Shown here: in pieces, positions 25,256 through 36,200 of the stretch
Numbering within the stretch: the first letter of the stretch is position 1
How the letters are laid out: every line of letters starts with the position of its first letter
From: CAYVFC01 sp964450715
GTDB taxonomy: Bacteria; Myxococcota_A; Polyangia; Polyangiales; JAFGIB01
Length of the DNA stretch: 64,000 bases
Direction of reading: 5' to 3'
NCBI GenBank assembly: GCA_964450715.1
Contig: CAYVFC010000028.1
Location: 1-64,000, forward strand
Position numbers and translations under genes: made by a program
The notes under the pieces: generated by a model
The model's database searches: none
What the model was told of the DNA's origin: nothing
What the model saw: the letters and a program-made list of their open reading frames with translations, nothing else

Positions 25256-26128
25256 TTACCTGGAGGCGACCTCCTTCGTCCCCTTCTTCGGTTGATCGTG
25301 GTAGACCACGTTCGCGTCCTTCAGCACCTTTTGCGAAGCGGCCTGGACCGACTTCTTGAGCTGTACCGGGGACAGGATGCGGCGTATCTCGGCGCTGACC
25401 TCGCTCAATGGTTTGGTGGGCGCGACCTTCTCGCCGGTGATGCGCACCAGATAGGGGCGCTGCTGGACAAAGGTCAGGTCAGAGGCCTTGCCGGGCTCGA
25501 GCCGGTTCATGAGCGTGCGCAGCCTGGCGTGGAGCACCTGGTCGTTGACCTGGCCCCGCCGAAAGGCCAGCGGATGGCCCGCGGACTTGAGCTTCTCCAC
25601 CAGCGCCGGCCAGTCCTGGTCCTCGCCGGCTCCGTTGAGCGCCTTGATCAACCCGGTGCGCTCCTGGTCGGTGGGCGCCCGGGAAGCGGTGATCATCTCA
25701 TACGAGCGGGTGGTCTCGCCGCCAAAGCTCTCGGGGTGCTCCTGGTAGTACTTCTTCACCATCTCCGCCGAGACCGGCTCGGGCCGGGTGTGCCTGGCCA
25801 GGTATTGCCGGACCAGCTCCTTCTCCCGGTAGTCTGCAACGTTCTTGCCAAGCTCGGCCCTCTCGCGCGCGCCCATCTCCTTCTCGCGCGCCTGGGCGAT
25901 GGCCCGGGCGCTGACCAGGCTCTTGAGCACCTTGCGCCTGCCCTCCGCGTCCAGCCTGCTGCCGGCATACTTGCCGATGGTCGTCTCGATGGTGCGCTGC
26001 ACGTCGTACTCGGTGATGGGGCTCTCATCGACCTCGGCCAGCACCTTGTCGTCGCCGGTCCCGCTCTGGCAGGCGGCTGCCGCCAGGAGCGAGAGCAGAA
26101 GAACGGCGGTATGTGGTGTGGGTTTCAT
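25256..26128 (-). CDS. Lipoprotein peptidyl-prolyl isomerase, EpsD/SurA-like
   Basis: The protein has 290 aa from the ATG at 26128; the ORF extension upstream is Arg-rich and overlaps the previous gene, so it was dropped. The signal peptide LLLSLLAAAAC ends at Cys20. A SurA-N-like helical region follows (VLAEVDESPITEYDVQRTIE, then helices to about 140), and then a degenerate parvulin-type domain (RSYEMITASRAPT ... LAFRRGQVNDQVL ... PYLVRITGEKV) that lacks several usual parvulin residues. It is likely a periplasmic chaperone rather than a strong isomerase. It lies 43 bp after the first isomerase and 3 bp before the Ig lipoprotein, which implies co-translation with a client. Confidence 0.8.
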   Translation of the reverse strand: MKPTPHTAVLLLSLLAAAACQSGTGDDKVLAEVDESPITEYDVQRTIETTIGKYAGSRLDAEGRRKVLKSLVSARAIAQAREKEMGARERAELGKNVADYREKELVRQYLARHTRPEPVSAEMVKKYYQEHPESFGGETTRSYEMITASRAPTDQERTGLIKALNGAGEDQDWPALVEKLKSAGHPLAFRRGQVNDQVLHARLRTLMNRLEPGKASDLTFVQQRPYLVRITGEKVAPTKPLSEVSAEIRRILSPVQLKKSVQAASQKVLKDANVVYHDQPKKGTKEVASR

Positions 26129-26171
26129 GTTCCGTTTGTCCGTAGCGATGCGGGTTCGTTTTCCAGCCCTT

Positions 26172-27188
26172 TTACTCCTTCTTGGCGAGGCTCTTCTCCT
26201 CGGCACCTTCCTCGGCCGCCTTGTCCCCGGTGCCCTTGCCGCCGGGCGCTGCCGCGGGCTTTCGGCCCGGCGCGACCGCGGGCTTGCCGCCGCGCGCTGG
26301 CGCGGCCTTGCCGCCGGGCGCGGGCCCGGTCTTTTCCGCGCGAGCCGGAACCGGCTTGCCGTGCTTTTCGATGGCGGTCTTGGCCAGTAGCCGTTTCATC
26401 TCCGCCTGCTTGGTCTCGCCGCGGAGCTGGTAGCGGATGTCGCCCTTTACCGCCTGAAGCGGCTTTCTCTCGGTCCGGGCCCCCTCGACCAGCTTGATCA
26501 CGTGGAAGCCGAAGGCGGTCTGAAGCGGTTCCGAGAGCTCGCCGGGCTTCATGGAGAAGATCTTCTTGGAGAAGGCCGGGTCGATGCTCCCCTCCTTCAT
26601 CCAGCCCAGGTCCCCTCCCCTCCTGGCCGAGGCCCGGTCCTCGGAAACCTCCCCGGCCAGCTCGGCAAAGTCCGCCCCGGCCCGGAGCTTGGAATACGCT
26701 TCCTGCGCGGCGGTCAGCTTCACCTGCCGCTCCTGCTCGTTCATCTTGGGGCTGGTGCGAAACAGAACGTGCGCCACCCGGACCTTGTTCGTCTCGTAGT
26801 CCGCCGCGTGCATGTTGTAGTAGTTCCGAATCGCCTCCTCGCTGACCTTTTCCGCCAGCAGCTTCTCGAAGTAGCGGCTGATCATCATCTCCTTGCGGAA
26901 CTCGTTCAGCTCGGCCTCCACCATCTGCTCATCCAGCAGTTTCTCCTTCGCGATGGTGTCCGCCAGCGCCTCCCTCTCCAGGTAGGCGTCCAGCTCGGCC
27001 TCCCGCCTCCGGTCATCCTCGGGGATCCGCTTGAGCTTGAGATAGGCGCTGAACTCCGCCTCGCTCACCGGCCGCCCGTTGATCTTGGCCAGGGGGCCGG
27101 CCTTGTCTTTTTTGTCGCAGGCCACCAGCGAGAAGGCTAGTGCACAGGTGACTAGAGATGTCAGGCTTATTGTACGTATCGGCTTCAT
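26172..27188 (-). CDS. Lipoprotein parvulin-type peptidyl-prolyl isomerase
   Basis: The protein has 338 aa. The lipobox is LVAC (Cys24), followed by a SurA-N-like segment (LAKINGRPVSEAEFSAYLKL). The rotamase domain covers about residues 138-245: VRVAHVLFRTSP, ADFAELAGEVSED, RGGDLGWMKEGSIDPAFSKK, GELSEPLQTAFGFHVIKL. All typical parvulin blocks are present, so activity is likely. The tail (about 285-338) is a low-complexity Ala/Pro/Gly/Lys linker that may extend to peptidoglycan or a client. The gene starts 12 bp after the giant gene's stop, so it is made from the same transcript and probably folds the giant protein or its neighbours during export. Confidence 0.93.
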   Translation of the reverse strand: MKPIRTISLTSLVTCALAFSLVACDKKDKAGPLAKINGRPVSEAEFSAYLKLKRIPEDDRRREAELDAYLEREALADTIAKEKLLDEQMVEAELNEFRKEMMISRYFEKLLAEKVSEEAIRNYYNMHAADYETNKVRVAHVLFRTSPKMNEQERQVKLTAAQEAYSKLRAGADFAELAGEVSEDRASARRGGDLGWMKEGSIDPAFSKKIFSMKPGELSEPLQTAFGFHVIKLVEGARTERKPLQAVKGDIRYQLRGETKQAEMKRLLAKTAIEKHGKPVPARAEKTGPAPGGKAAPARGGKPAVAPGRKPAAAPGGKGTGDKAAEEGAEEKSLAKKE

Positions 27189-27200
27189 TTTTCGCGGTCC

Positions 27201-30200
27201 TCAATATGGCGGAATGTTGAGCTGTCCCAGATCGTTCGCGCCCCAGCAGATGAGAGTCCCGTCGGCAGCGCTACCGCAGCTATGTCTGTCGCCGGCCGTT
27301 ATGTCCCCGAAATACCAAGTCGGCGGTTGCGGCGTGGTGGACACCTGCCCATAACCGTCCGCGCCCCAGCAGACAGCGGCATAGACATCATCGATGGCGC
27401 AGGAGTGCGCCCCGCCGGCCGCCACGCCCAGGAACCCGACGCCGGCCGGAGGTATGGTCTCGCCGCTGGTATCCGCGCCCCAGCAGTCGATCGATCCGTC
27501 CGCCATCAGGGCGCAGAAGTGGTCCGACCCGGCAGCCACGCTCAACACCGGCAAGATCGGAACGCCGCTGACCTCTCCGTTGGCATCGTCGCCCCAGCAG
27601 TCGAGAAGGCCGCTCGCGTCCCGAGCGCACGCCGCGCCCGCCGTCGCCCAGATGCCAGTAAGCCCGGTGGTGCCCGGCATTCCGGTGTACACAGCATCGG
27701 CGGTATTGCCCCAACACACCGCGCTTCCGTCGCTCTCGCGCAGACCGCAGGCCGCGTTCAAACCCACACCCACGTCGACCAGCTCGATCAACGGCTCGTC
27801 GAGGATACCGCTCAAGCCCGTCCCCGGGTCGCCCCAGCAGGATGCAAAGCCTTCATCGTGCAGAACGCATCCCGCCTGACTACCCATGGCCAGACGCTTG
27901 TAGAACCCGGACGGCGCCTCTCTGACCAGCCCCACGCTGTCGTCGCCCCAGCAGGTGACCAGCCCCTGTTCGCTCAGGTAGCAGGTCGCGTTGGATGCGC
28001 TCTTCAGGTCCGGTGTTACCGACAGAACGCCGGGCGTGGCGCGATAGACCGTGCCGTTCTGGGCCGCATTGCCCAACGCCTGCGCCACCACCGTACCCGT
28101 GTCCACCTCGGCTTCGATGCTCACTCGGCCGCCTCCGCCGTCGTAGCCGTACGTGCCACCGTTCGCCTGCACAACACNNNNNNNNNNNNNNNNNNNNNNN
28201 NNNNNNNNNNNNNNNNNNNNNNNNNNNNNNNNNNNNNNNNNNNNNNNNNNNNNNNNNNNNNNNNNNNNNNNNNNNNNACGCCTGGCCCAATCCTCCATGG
28301 CTGCCGCCCGACTGCGTCGTGCCCGCTATGGTCACTATCTCCCCGCTCGAGTCGTACGTCTCGCCCAACAAGCCCGTCGCTATTCCCCCTCGCCTCGCGC
28401 CGTACAGGCCTCTACCGTTAGCCTCGACCAATCCGCCGCTCTGTACCACCGCGTCTCCCCGAACCGTGAACTGCACACCGTCCTCACGGTGGATCGTGTG
28501 GCTCAGCGTCCCGCCTACCGTCAGCGTCTCTATGGCGTCCGACAATCCAAAGTCGCCGTCGTCCACAAAGTGGACGCCAGATACAATCGTCAATACCTCC
28601 TCGAGAGCACTGCCCCCGATGTCCAGACGGTTGCGGTTGTCAAATGTACCGCCAGATACGTTGCTACCGTCAAACACGTCCACCGACATCACACCGTTGT
28701 TCACCAGAGTGCCGCCCGTCATCGAAAGCATGCCCGGCAAAAACGTCACGTCCGTGTTCACGTTCAACGTGCCGCCGCTCAGCTGCCACTGCGCGCCCGG
28801 CTCCAACGTCACGTCCGTATTCAGATTCAGCGTACCGCCGCTCTGCTCCCATAAGCCGCTCAACGTCACCGCAGACCCGCTCAGCGTCAGCACTCCACCC
28901 GCAACATAAACGTCCCCGGCTGCTACTCTGCTCGTATCCAGCAATAGATTGCCAGAGCTCACACGCAAACTGTCAAAAGCTCCGTCAGACGCATCTATCG
29001 TGCTCACCACAGACGTCGTGCCCGTGCCCAGTATCAACTCCCCTTGCGATTCGGGCACGCTCAGGTCTTGCAGGAATATCGTCCCCGCTCCCGCATCCGG
29101 TCCGCCGTTCGCCTGCAGCGCCGTGCCCTCCGTTCGCTCGTAGTAACGGATCGATACTCGGCCGCCTCCGCCGTCGTAGCCGTACGTGCCACCGTTCGCC
29201 TGCACAACACCAGTGCCGCCAAACTCTCCCGCCACCAGCCGGATACTTCCGCCAGACCCGCTACCGTCGCCGTTGTCCTGGCCTCCGGTGCCGTTGGCCC
29301 GGATCGTTCCGTCCACCGTCAGCGCGCCGTTCACCACCAGGTCCACTCGACCGCCGCCGTTGCCTCCCCAGTCTTGCGTTACGTTCGTACCGCCTCCACT
29401 GCCCAACAACACCGGGTCCTTCGCCGAACCATAGATAGGCTGCACCGCCTGGTACGCCTGGCCCAATCCTCCATGGCTGCCGCCCGACTGCGTCGTGCCC
29501 GCTATGGTTACTATCTCTCCGCTAGAGTCGTACGTCTCACCCAGCAGGCCCGTCGCCATCCCACCTCGCCTCGCGCCGTACAACCCCCTGCCATTCGCCT
29601 CGATCAACCCGCCCGATAACACCTTCGCGTCTTCCGTCACGATGAAGCTCACGCCATTGGCGTCGTGCGTCTCGTGCGTCAATACACCGCTCACGGTCAA
29701 CATCCCGATGCGGTCAGTCGCTCCCAGCGTACCTCCCTTGGAAAGCGTTACGCCGCTGGCGACCGTGAGCACGTTGGATGCTATATCGAGCCGGCCGCTG
29801 TTGTAGAAGGTGCCGCCGGTGACGTTGTTGTCGTCAAAGGTGGCGACGCTCAGGGTGCCTTGGTTGTAGTAAGTGCCGCCGCTTATGGTGAAGTCGGCGG
29901 GGGCGGAGGTGGTCAGGGTGCCGCCCTGGACGATGGTGCCGCCCGACTGGAGCAGGGTGCCAACGAGGGTGATGCCGGAGTCGGCGTCCAGGGTACCGTT
30001 GGAGACGGTGATGGAGGGGGTGTAGAGGCGGCCGCCGTTGACCTCGAGCTTGCCGCCGCTGGGCATGGTTACCGAGCCCGTCATCAGGGCGCCGTTGACG
30101 ATCACGGTGCCGCCGTTGAAGGTTATTTGATCGATGTAGCAGGGGCCGGTAAAGGTGTAGGTCTCGCCCGAGGCGGCGACCAGGTTGGAGGCGCAAGCAG

Positions 30201-33200
30201 TGAGCGGCAGGCAGGCGCCCTGGCCGTCGCAATAACTGTCAGCGCCGCAGGTGGTGGCCATGGGCGCCGGGTCGTTGATGACGCCCCACTGCGGGTCGCA
30301 GGAGTCGATGGTGCAGGCGTTGCCGTCGTCGCTCGACCCGTCGCAGAGGTTGGAGACCTGGCAGGTGTCGTCGCACCAGTCGAAGGGAACGTCTCCGTGG
30401 TCGTCGCAGAGCTCGCCCGGGTCCACGATGCCGTTGCCGCACTGCTCCAGGCTCAGGCAGTCGGCTGCGCAGCCGTCGCCGCTCGCGGTGTTGCCGTCGT
30501 CGCAGGCCTCGCCCACGCCCTGGATACCGTCGCCGCAGAAGACCGGTACGTCGAGCTGATAAGAGAGGTTCTTGCCCCAGCAGGTGATGACGCCGTCGGC
30601 GCGGCGGCCGCAGGTGTTGTTCTTGCCCGCCGCGATGTCGGCAAAGACCCACTCGGGCGGCTCGGGCGGGGTGGACTGGCCGTAGCCGTCCGCGCCCCAG
30701 CAGACGGCAATGCCCAGGTCGTCGATGCCGCAGGTGTGGGCGTAGCCCGCCGTGAGGCGCGCGAAGGCGGTGTCGAGCGGGGCGTCGAGCTGGCCGGATT
30801 CGTTATTGCCCCAGCACACGGCCGTGCCGTCCTCGGCCCGGGTAGCACAGAAGTGGTCGTAGCCGGCCGCGATGTCCACAAAGGTGCCGGCCGGGGCAGA
30901 GGAGACCTGGTTGTAGGCGTCGCTGCCCCAGCACCAGACGGTGTCCTCGGTGGAGAGGGCGCAGGTGGCGTGGTAGCTCGATACGACGCGGCGGTACTCG
31001 CCCGGCAGAGGCGAGGTTTCGCCGTGGGCGCCGCTGCCCCAGCAGATAACCGAGCTGTCGTCCAGGCGGATGCCGCATACGTGGTCGCCGCCTACCGACA
31101 CGTCGCCCATGGGTACGGCGAGCGCCGGGGTCTTGCCGTACTCGCCGTCGCCCCAGCAGATGACCGTGCCGTCGAGCTGGATGGCGCAGCCCGTGGTGTT
31201 GCGCAGGGAGAGGTGGGCAAAGGTTCCGGCAGGCGGGCCGGTCAGGCCGTGCTCGTCGCTGCCCCAGCACTCGATCGAGCCGTTCGCGGTCAGGCCGCAA
31301 GATGTGCTGCGGCTGCTGTCGACCGAGGAGGTGCCAAAGCCCGGGCCACAGGTGACCTGGACGTCGGTAACGTCGGCGGCGTCTACCGTACCCGTGCCGT
31401 CAATGACCTCGCAGTCGCGCAGGGCGGGATTCAGCGCCACGTTGACCTGGTACTGGTGGGTGTGGAGCACCGGATTTACGAACTGGAAGGCGCCGTTCTC
31501 GGCCACGCCGAGCTGCTCGCCGTTCAGCTCGAGCACCACCGCGTTGTCGGGCCAGCCGTCGCCGTTTAGATCGGCGATGGGCACGGACAGGCCCGTCACG
31601 GTGCCGCCGATGGTGAAGGGCTCCAGGATGCAGAGGTCGTCGCACCCGTCGCCGGGCAGGTTGTTGCCGTCGTCGCAGAGCTCGGTCGGGTCAAGGCTGC
31701 CGTCGCCGCAGACCCAGACCGAGACGATGGAGTCGGCGCTGTAGCCTGCCAGCGAGGCGGTCAGGGTGACAATGCCGCCCTGGGTGATGGAGAAGACGCC
31801 GTCGCCCGAGTGGGTGGCGATGGACAGGTCGTTGCTCTGGTACGAAGTGCCGAAGCGCTGCTCGGTGACGTCGACCTCGTGAATGGTGCCGCTCACGCTC
31901 AGGGTGGCGGTGACCTGCAGATCCAAAAGCTCGGGCGTGCCCAGCACGATGCCCACGTCAGGCGTGGCGGGATCGACCGCGATGCCGATCACGTAGGCCA
32001 GCACGTCGTGGCTGTTCGGATCGAGCGGGTCGTTGCCCGTGTCGACCTCCAGGCCGTCGAGCAGGCCGTCGCCGTCGCTGTCCGGATCCAGCGGGTTGGT
32101 ATTCTCCGCGATCTCGGCGCCGTCCAGCAGGCCGTCGTCGTCGCTGTCCGGATCCAGCGGATCGGTGCCGTTCGCCTGCTCGGCGCTGTTGCTGAGGCCG
32201 TCGCTGTCGGCATCCTCGTCGCCGTCCAGTATTCCGTCGCCGTCGCTGTCCGCGTTGGTCGGGCTCAGGCCCAGATAAAGCTCCAGATCGTTGGAGAAGC
32301 CATCGCCGTCCACGTCCCCGCCGGTGAACAGCGCGGTGAAGGTCACGGTGTTGGCGAGAGCCAGCGGCTCGCCCTGGTAGTCGCCGGCCAGGCTCAGGGT
32401 GACCTGCGCGCCGTCCGTGGCCACGGTGTCGGAGAAGTGCGGGGCGGTGAAGGCGCCGGTGACCCAGTCAAAGGCCGCGGTGGAGCCGCCCACGTCGAGC
32501 TGGCCGTTCAGGATGGCGGCGCGGTCCACGGTCGCGGCCACGGTGACGTCGAGCGCGTGCTCGGCATCCTCGAGGATGTAGATGTACTGCTGCGCCGGGA
32601 TGGCGGCGTGGGGGCTACAGACCGTGATCTGCTGCTCCAGGACCGGGTCGGACTCGACCACGCCAAGGGCCTCGGAGCCGGCGGTGTCGAGCTCATAGCA
32701 GACATCCAGCTCGACATCGCCGGCAAAGGCGAAGCGCAGGATCTCGTCCGCGGCGGTGAAGCTTCCGGCAATGGGCGCGCCGTCCAGGCTCAGCGAACCG
32801 CCGCTGGCGCTTACGGCCAGGGCCACGGCCTCGTTGTAGGTGAACAGGGCGTCCGGATTGACGTCGTTCTGGGCCAGGTCAAAGCCGGAGCCGATCACGG
32901 CGGGCAACAGCTTGAGGAAGTCGAGAACGAGCGTTTCGCTCTCGTCAAATCCGGCGGGCACGACCTGCAGACCCGAGGCGCTGACCGTTACCTGCTCGAT
33001 TACGTCGTCCGTGACCGGGAACTCGGCCGTGCCCTGGGGCAGGGTAAGGGCAAAGGCGTTGCTGCCCTGGCTCAGCGCGCTTCCGGTGAGCGAGATGTCG
33101 GCGGTAAAGCTCGACGGCAGATAGGCGTCGTCCTCGGGCGCGCCTTCGGGTACCTCGGTGACCACGTTACCAAAGCCGTCCATCAGGCTGAGCTCGACCG

Positions 33201-36200
33201 TGGCCTGCTCGCCCGCTTCCAGGCGCGCGGGATCGCCTAGCTCGAGGTTGGTCTGGCCGGTCACGGCAAAGCGCAGCAGCGCGGGCTCGGACGGCTTGAC
33301 CACTATATCGATGGTGTCGACGGACACGTGCGCGGTGGCCGGGTCGCCGTCGTGGTCGTACAGGGCGGCGAGGCCGGACGGAAGGTCGGTGATGATTTCG
33401 GCCTGGTAGAGGCCGGCCGCGTCATTGGGCTGCACCTCGACCGCGGCAGAGCCGTTGACCAGCTCTATCGTCGCCTGCTCGCCCAGATACTGCTCGGTAA
33501 CCGGATCGATCACCGACTCGATGGTCACGTTGTCGGCAAAGGCGAAGTGGAAATCCGGATCCGGGATGCGGATGGCGATGACCTGGTCCTGGCCGGTGGA
33601 GGTGATGTTGCCGACCGAGTCGCGGGCAACGATATCGAAGACGAGCTGGGTGCCGGCCGGGATGATGGGCACGTGGCCGATCTCCAGGTGATCGGGCACG
33701 CCCGGCTCGATGGTGACCGGGTGCTGGGCGCTGATGGCCGGGTAGTCGGTGAGCGTGGCCGCGAAAACGTAGTTGCCCGACACGCGCCCGGTGTCCACGG
33801 CGATGGAAATCAGGCCGTTGCTGGCCGTGGTGGTCTCGCCCAGGATCTCCCCGGCGCCGGCCGGGCCAGAGGCGATGGACCAGGTCACCAGCTGCTGGGG
33901 CACCGGTCGCGCGGCCGCGTCGAGCACCTTGACCTGCAGGGTCAGCGTTTCTCCCACGGCCACCGAGGCCGGGTTGAGCGCCGCGTCTCCGTTGTCGTCG
34001 AACAGGGCCAGGTTGGGCCGCTGGGTGAGCGCCACGCTGGTAAGCGCGCTGTCGCTGTTCTGACCCAGCGCGTCGGTCAGCCGCACTTTGAACAGGAGAT
34101 CGGTCGTTTCTCCGTCGTCCACGGGCGCCAGAAGCGAGAGGTTGATGACGGGCTGGGCCGGGGCGGTGAACACGATTTCCGGAGGACCGGTAGAGGCGTC
34201 GAGCACCGAGACCGTCATTCCACCGTACCCGCCGTCGTCGGCCGCCTGCGGAAGGGTAAGGGTGACCGGAACCGGGGAGTTGAAGAAGCCGTAGGTCGGG
34301 GCGTTGACACCCACCAGCGAGGCGTCGGGCCCGAGATCGGGCACCACGTCCAGGGCCACGGGCTGGCTGGTCTGCTGGCCCAGGCTGTCGGTGACGGTGA
34401 CGGTGAGGGTTTCGGTCACCGGCTCGGTCAGGCGCTCGGTGCGCGGGTCGGTGATCTGGAAGGTCACGGTGGTGTCGATCACCCGCGTCGTATAAGTCTT
34501 CTGCTGCTCGGCTCCGTGCCAGTTGACGGCGATAGTCTCGATGCCGATGTCATCGACCACCCGGGTCGAGATGTAGAAGGTGCTCTGCTCGCGGATCTCT
34601 CCCGGAGCGGTGACCGTGAGCACCAGCGGCAGCTGGTCGCCGGCAGTGGTGAAGGTGGCGAGCGGATCGACGGTAAGCTCGTGGCCGGCCCGGTCGCGCA
34701 CGTACACGGAATAGGTGTAGACCTGGCCCTCCTCGGGCGGAGGCTCGTTATAGCGGAGCTCGCCGTTGTCGAAACGCACGGCCACGGTCTGCCCGTTGCG
34801 GATGAGGCGTGCCATCTCCACGCCGCTCTGCAGATCGCTTACATCTACTATCACGGTAAAGGGCTGGCCCTCGACCGGATGGTCGTACCCCAGCTGGTCC
34901 TCGATCCGCAGAGCGGGCGTCTCGGGCATGGTCTCGTCCAGCTGCCGGTTCAGGTAGACGGTGGGCGAGTCGTCCGCGTTGCCATAGACGTCGATGGCGC
35001 GCGCGTAGAAGCGCAGCCCGCTTCCGACCGGGATATCCCGATACAGCTCGAACACGGGGCCAGGCCTGGTGCCCAACAGATCGCACTGCTCGTCGCTGGC
35101 CGCGTCGTAGCAGTGGTAGAACTCCACCTGCTCGACCGGCTGGTCGCTCTGCACGATGTCGGCCAGCAGGCGCACCGGGTTGGGGCTCCACTGTCCGGTC
35201 ACGGCCAGGGAGACCTGCAAGAACGGGTTGTCGGGAAGGCCCTCGCCCTGCAAGACGGCGCTGCGCACCACGGACTGGGAGACCTCGCCCCAGACCGATT
35301 CGACCGAGCACTCCACCGCGAAGGGCTGGCCATTGGGCAGGTAAGCCGGCACGGCCAGCGAGGGCTGGTGCGGGGCAGAGCGGCTTACCGCGATGAGCTG
35401 GCCGTCCACGTTGCAGCGCATGGCGTTGACGCCCTCGAGGTCGGTGAGCGTAAGCGTCATGAAATCGCCCTGCGCGAAGCGCTGCGCCATGGCGGGGGAA
35501 GCCAGCGCGGCCGAGGAGGCCATCAGCGCGAAGGGAAGCTCGTACAGGCTCAGGCCATAGGCCCCGTGGCCCAAAAGCAAGCGGTTGTCGCGGGCGGCCA
35601 GCGAGGTGATGGGATGCGGCGAGGAGAGCAGCGGGAGCGGGAGCTGTTGCCAGGTGTCGGTCGCGGCCAGGCGCAGCACCTCGGTCCCGGTCGCCACCCA
35701 GAGCGCGCCGGCCGATACGGCCAGGGCCTCCGCGTTGGCGGGCAGGGTCAGGGAGTGGCTCTCCAGGGTGCTCAGGTTGACGCGGTGAAGCAGGTTGCCG
35801 AGCGCGTAGTAGAGGAAGTCGCCGTCCGAGGCCATGACGTGCACCGGGCCGGCGGCGGTGACGATCACCTGGTTGCGTATCACCGAGGCCGCGGTAAAGG
35901 GCAGGCCGTCGTGGTCGATGCGGTGGATGGAGCCGTCGTCCGTGCTGGCCAGCAGGGTCTCGCCCGAATGGGCGAGGGCCAGCACGTTGAAGGCCTGATC
36001 GACCTCGATCTCGCCCGTGACCGCTGGATCGTCGATGCGGGCCAGGTAGAGGCGGGAGCCGGACGAGGCGGCCAGCATGGCCGGGGTGGCGACCAGGGTG
36101 CTGAAGTGGGCGCCGCTCAGGGCGATGGTCTCGCCTCCTTGCGGGTCGAGCGCCATCACCCGGGAGAAGTCGGACTGCAGGAGATAGCGGGTATCCCCCC

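Noticed and set aside
27201..28298. A separate gene for the C-terminal propeller
   Set aside because: It begins inside the assembly gap. The repeat copy next to it predicts a 243-bp gap that puts it in the frame of the giant gene, so it is the same protein.
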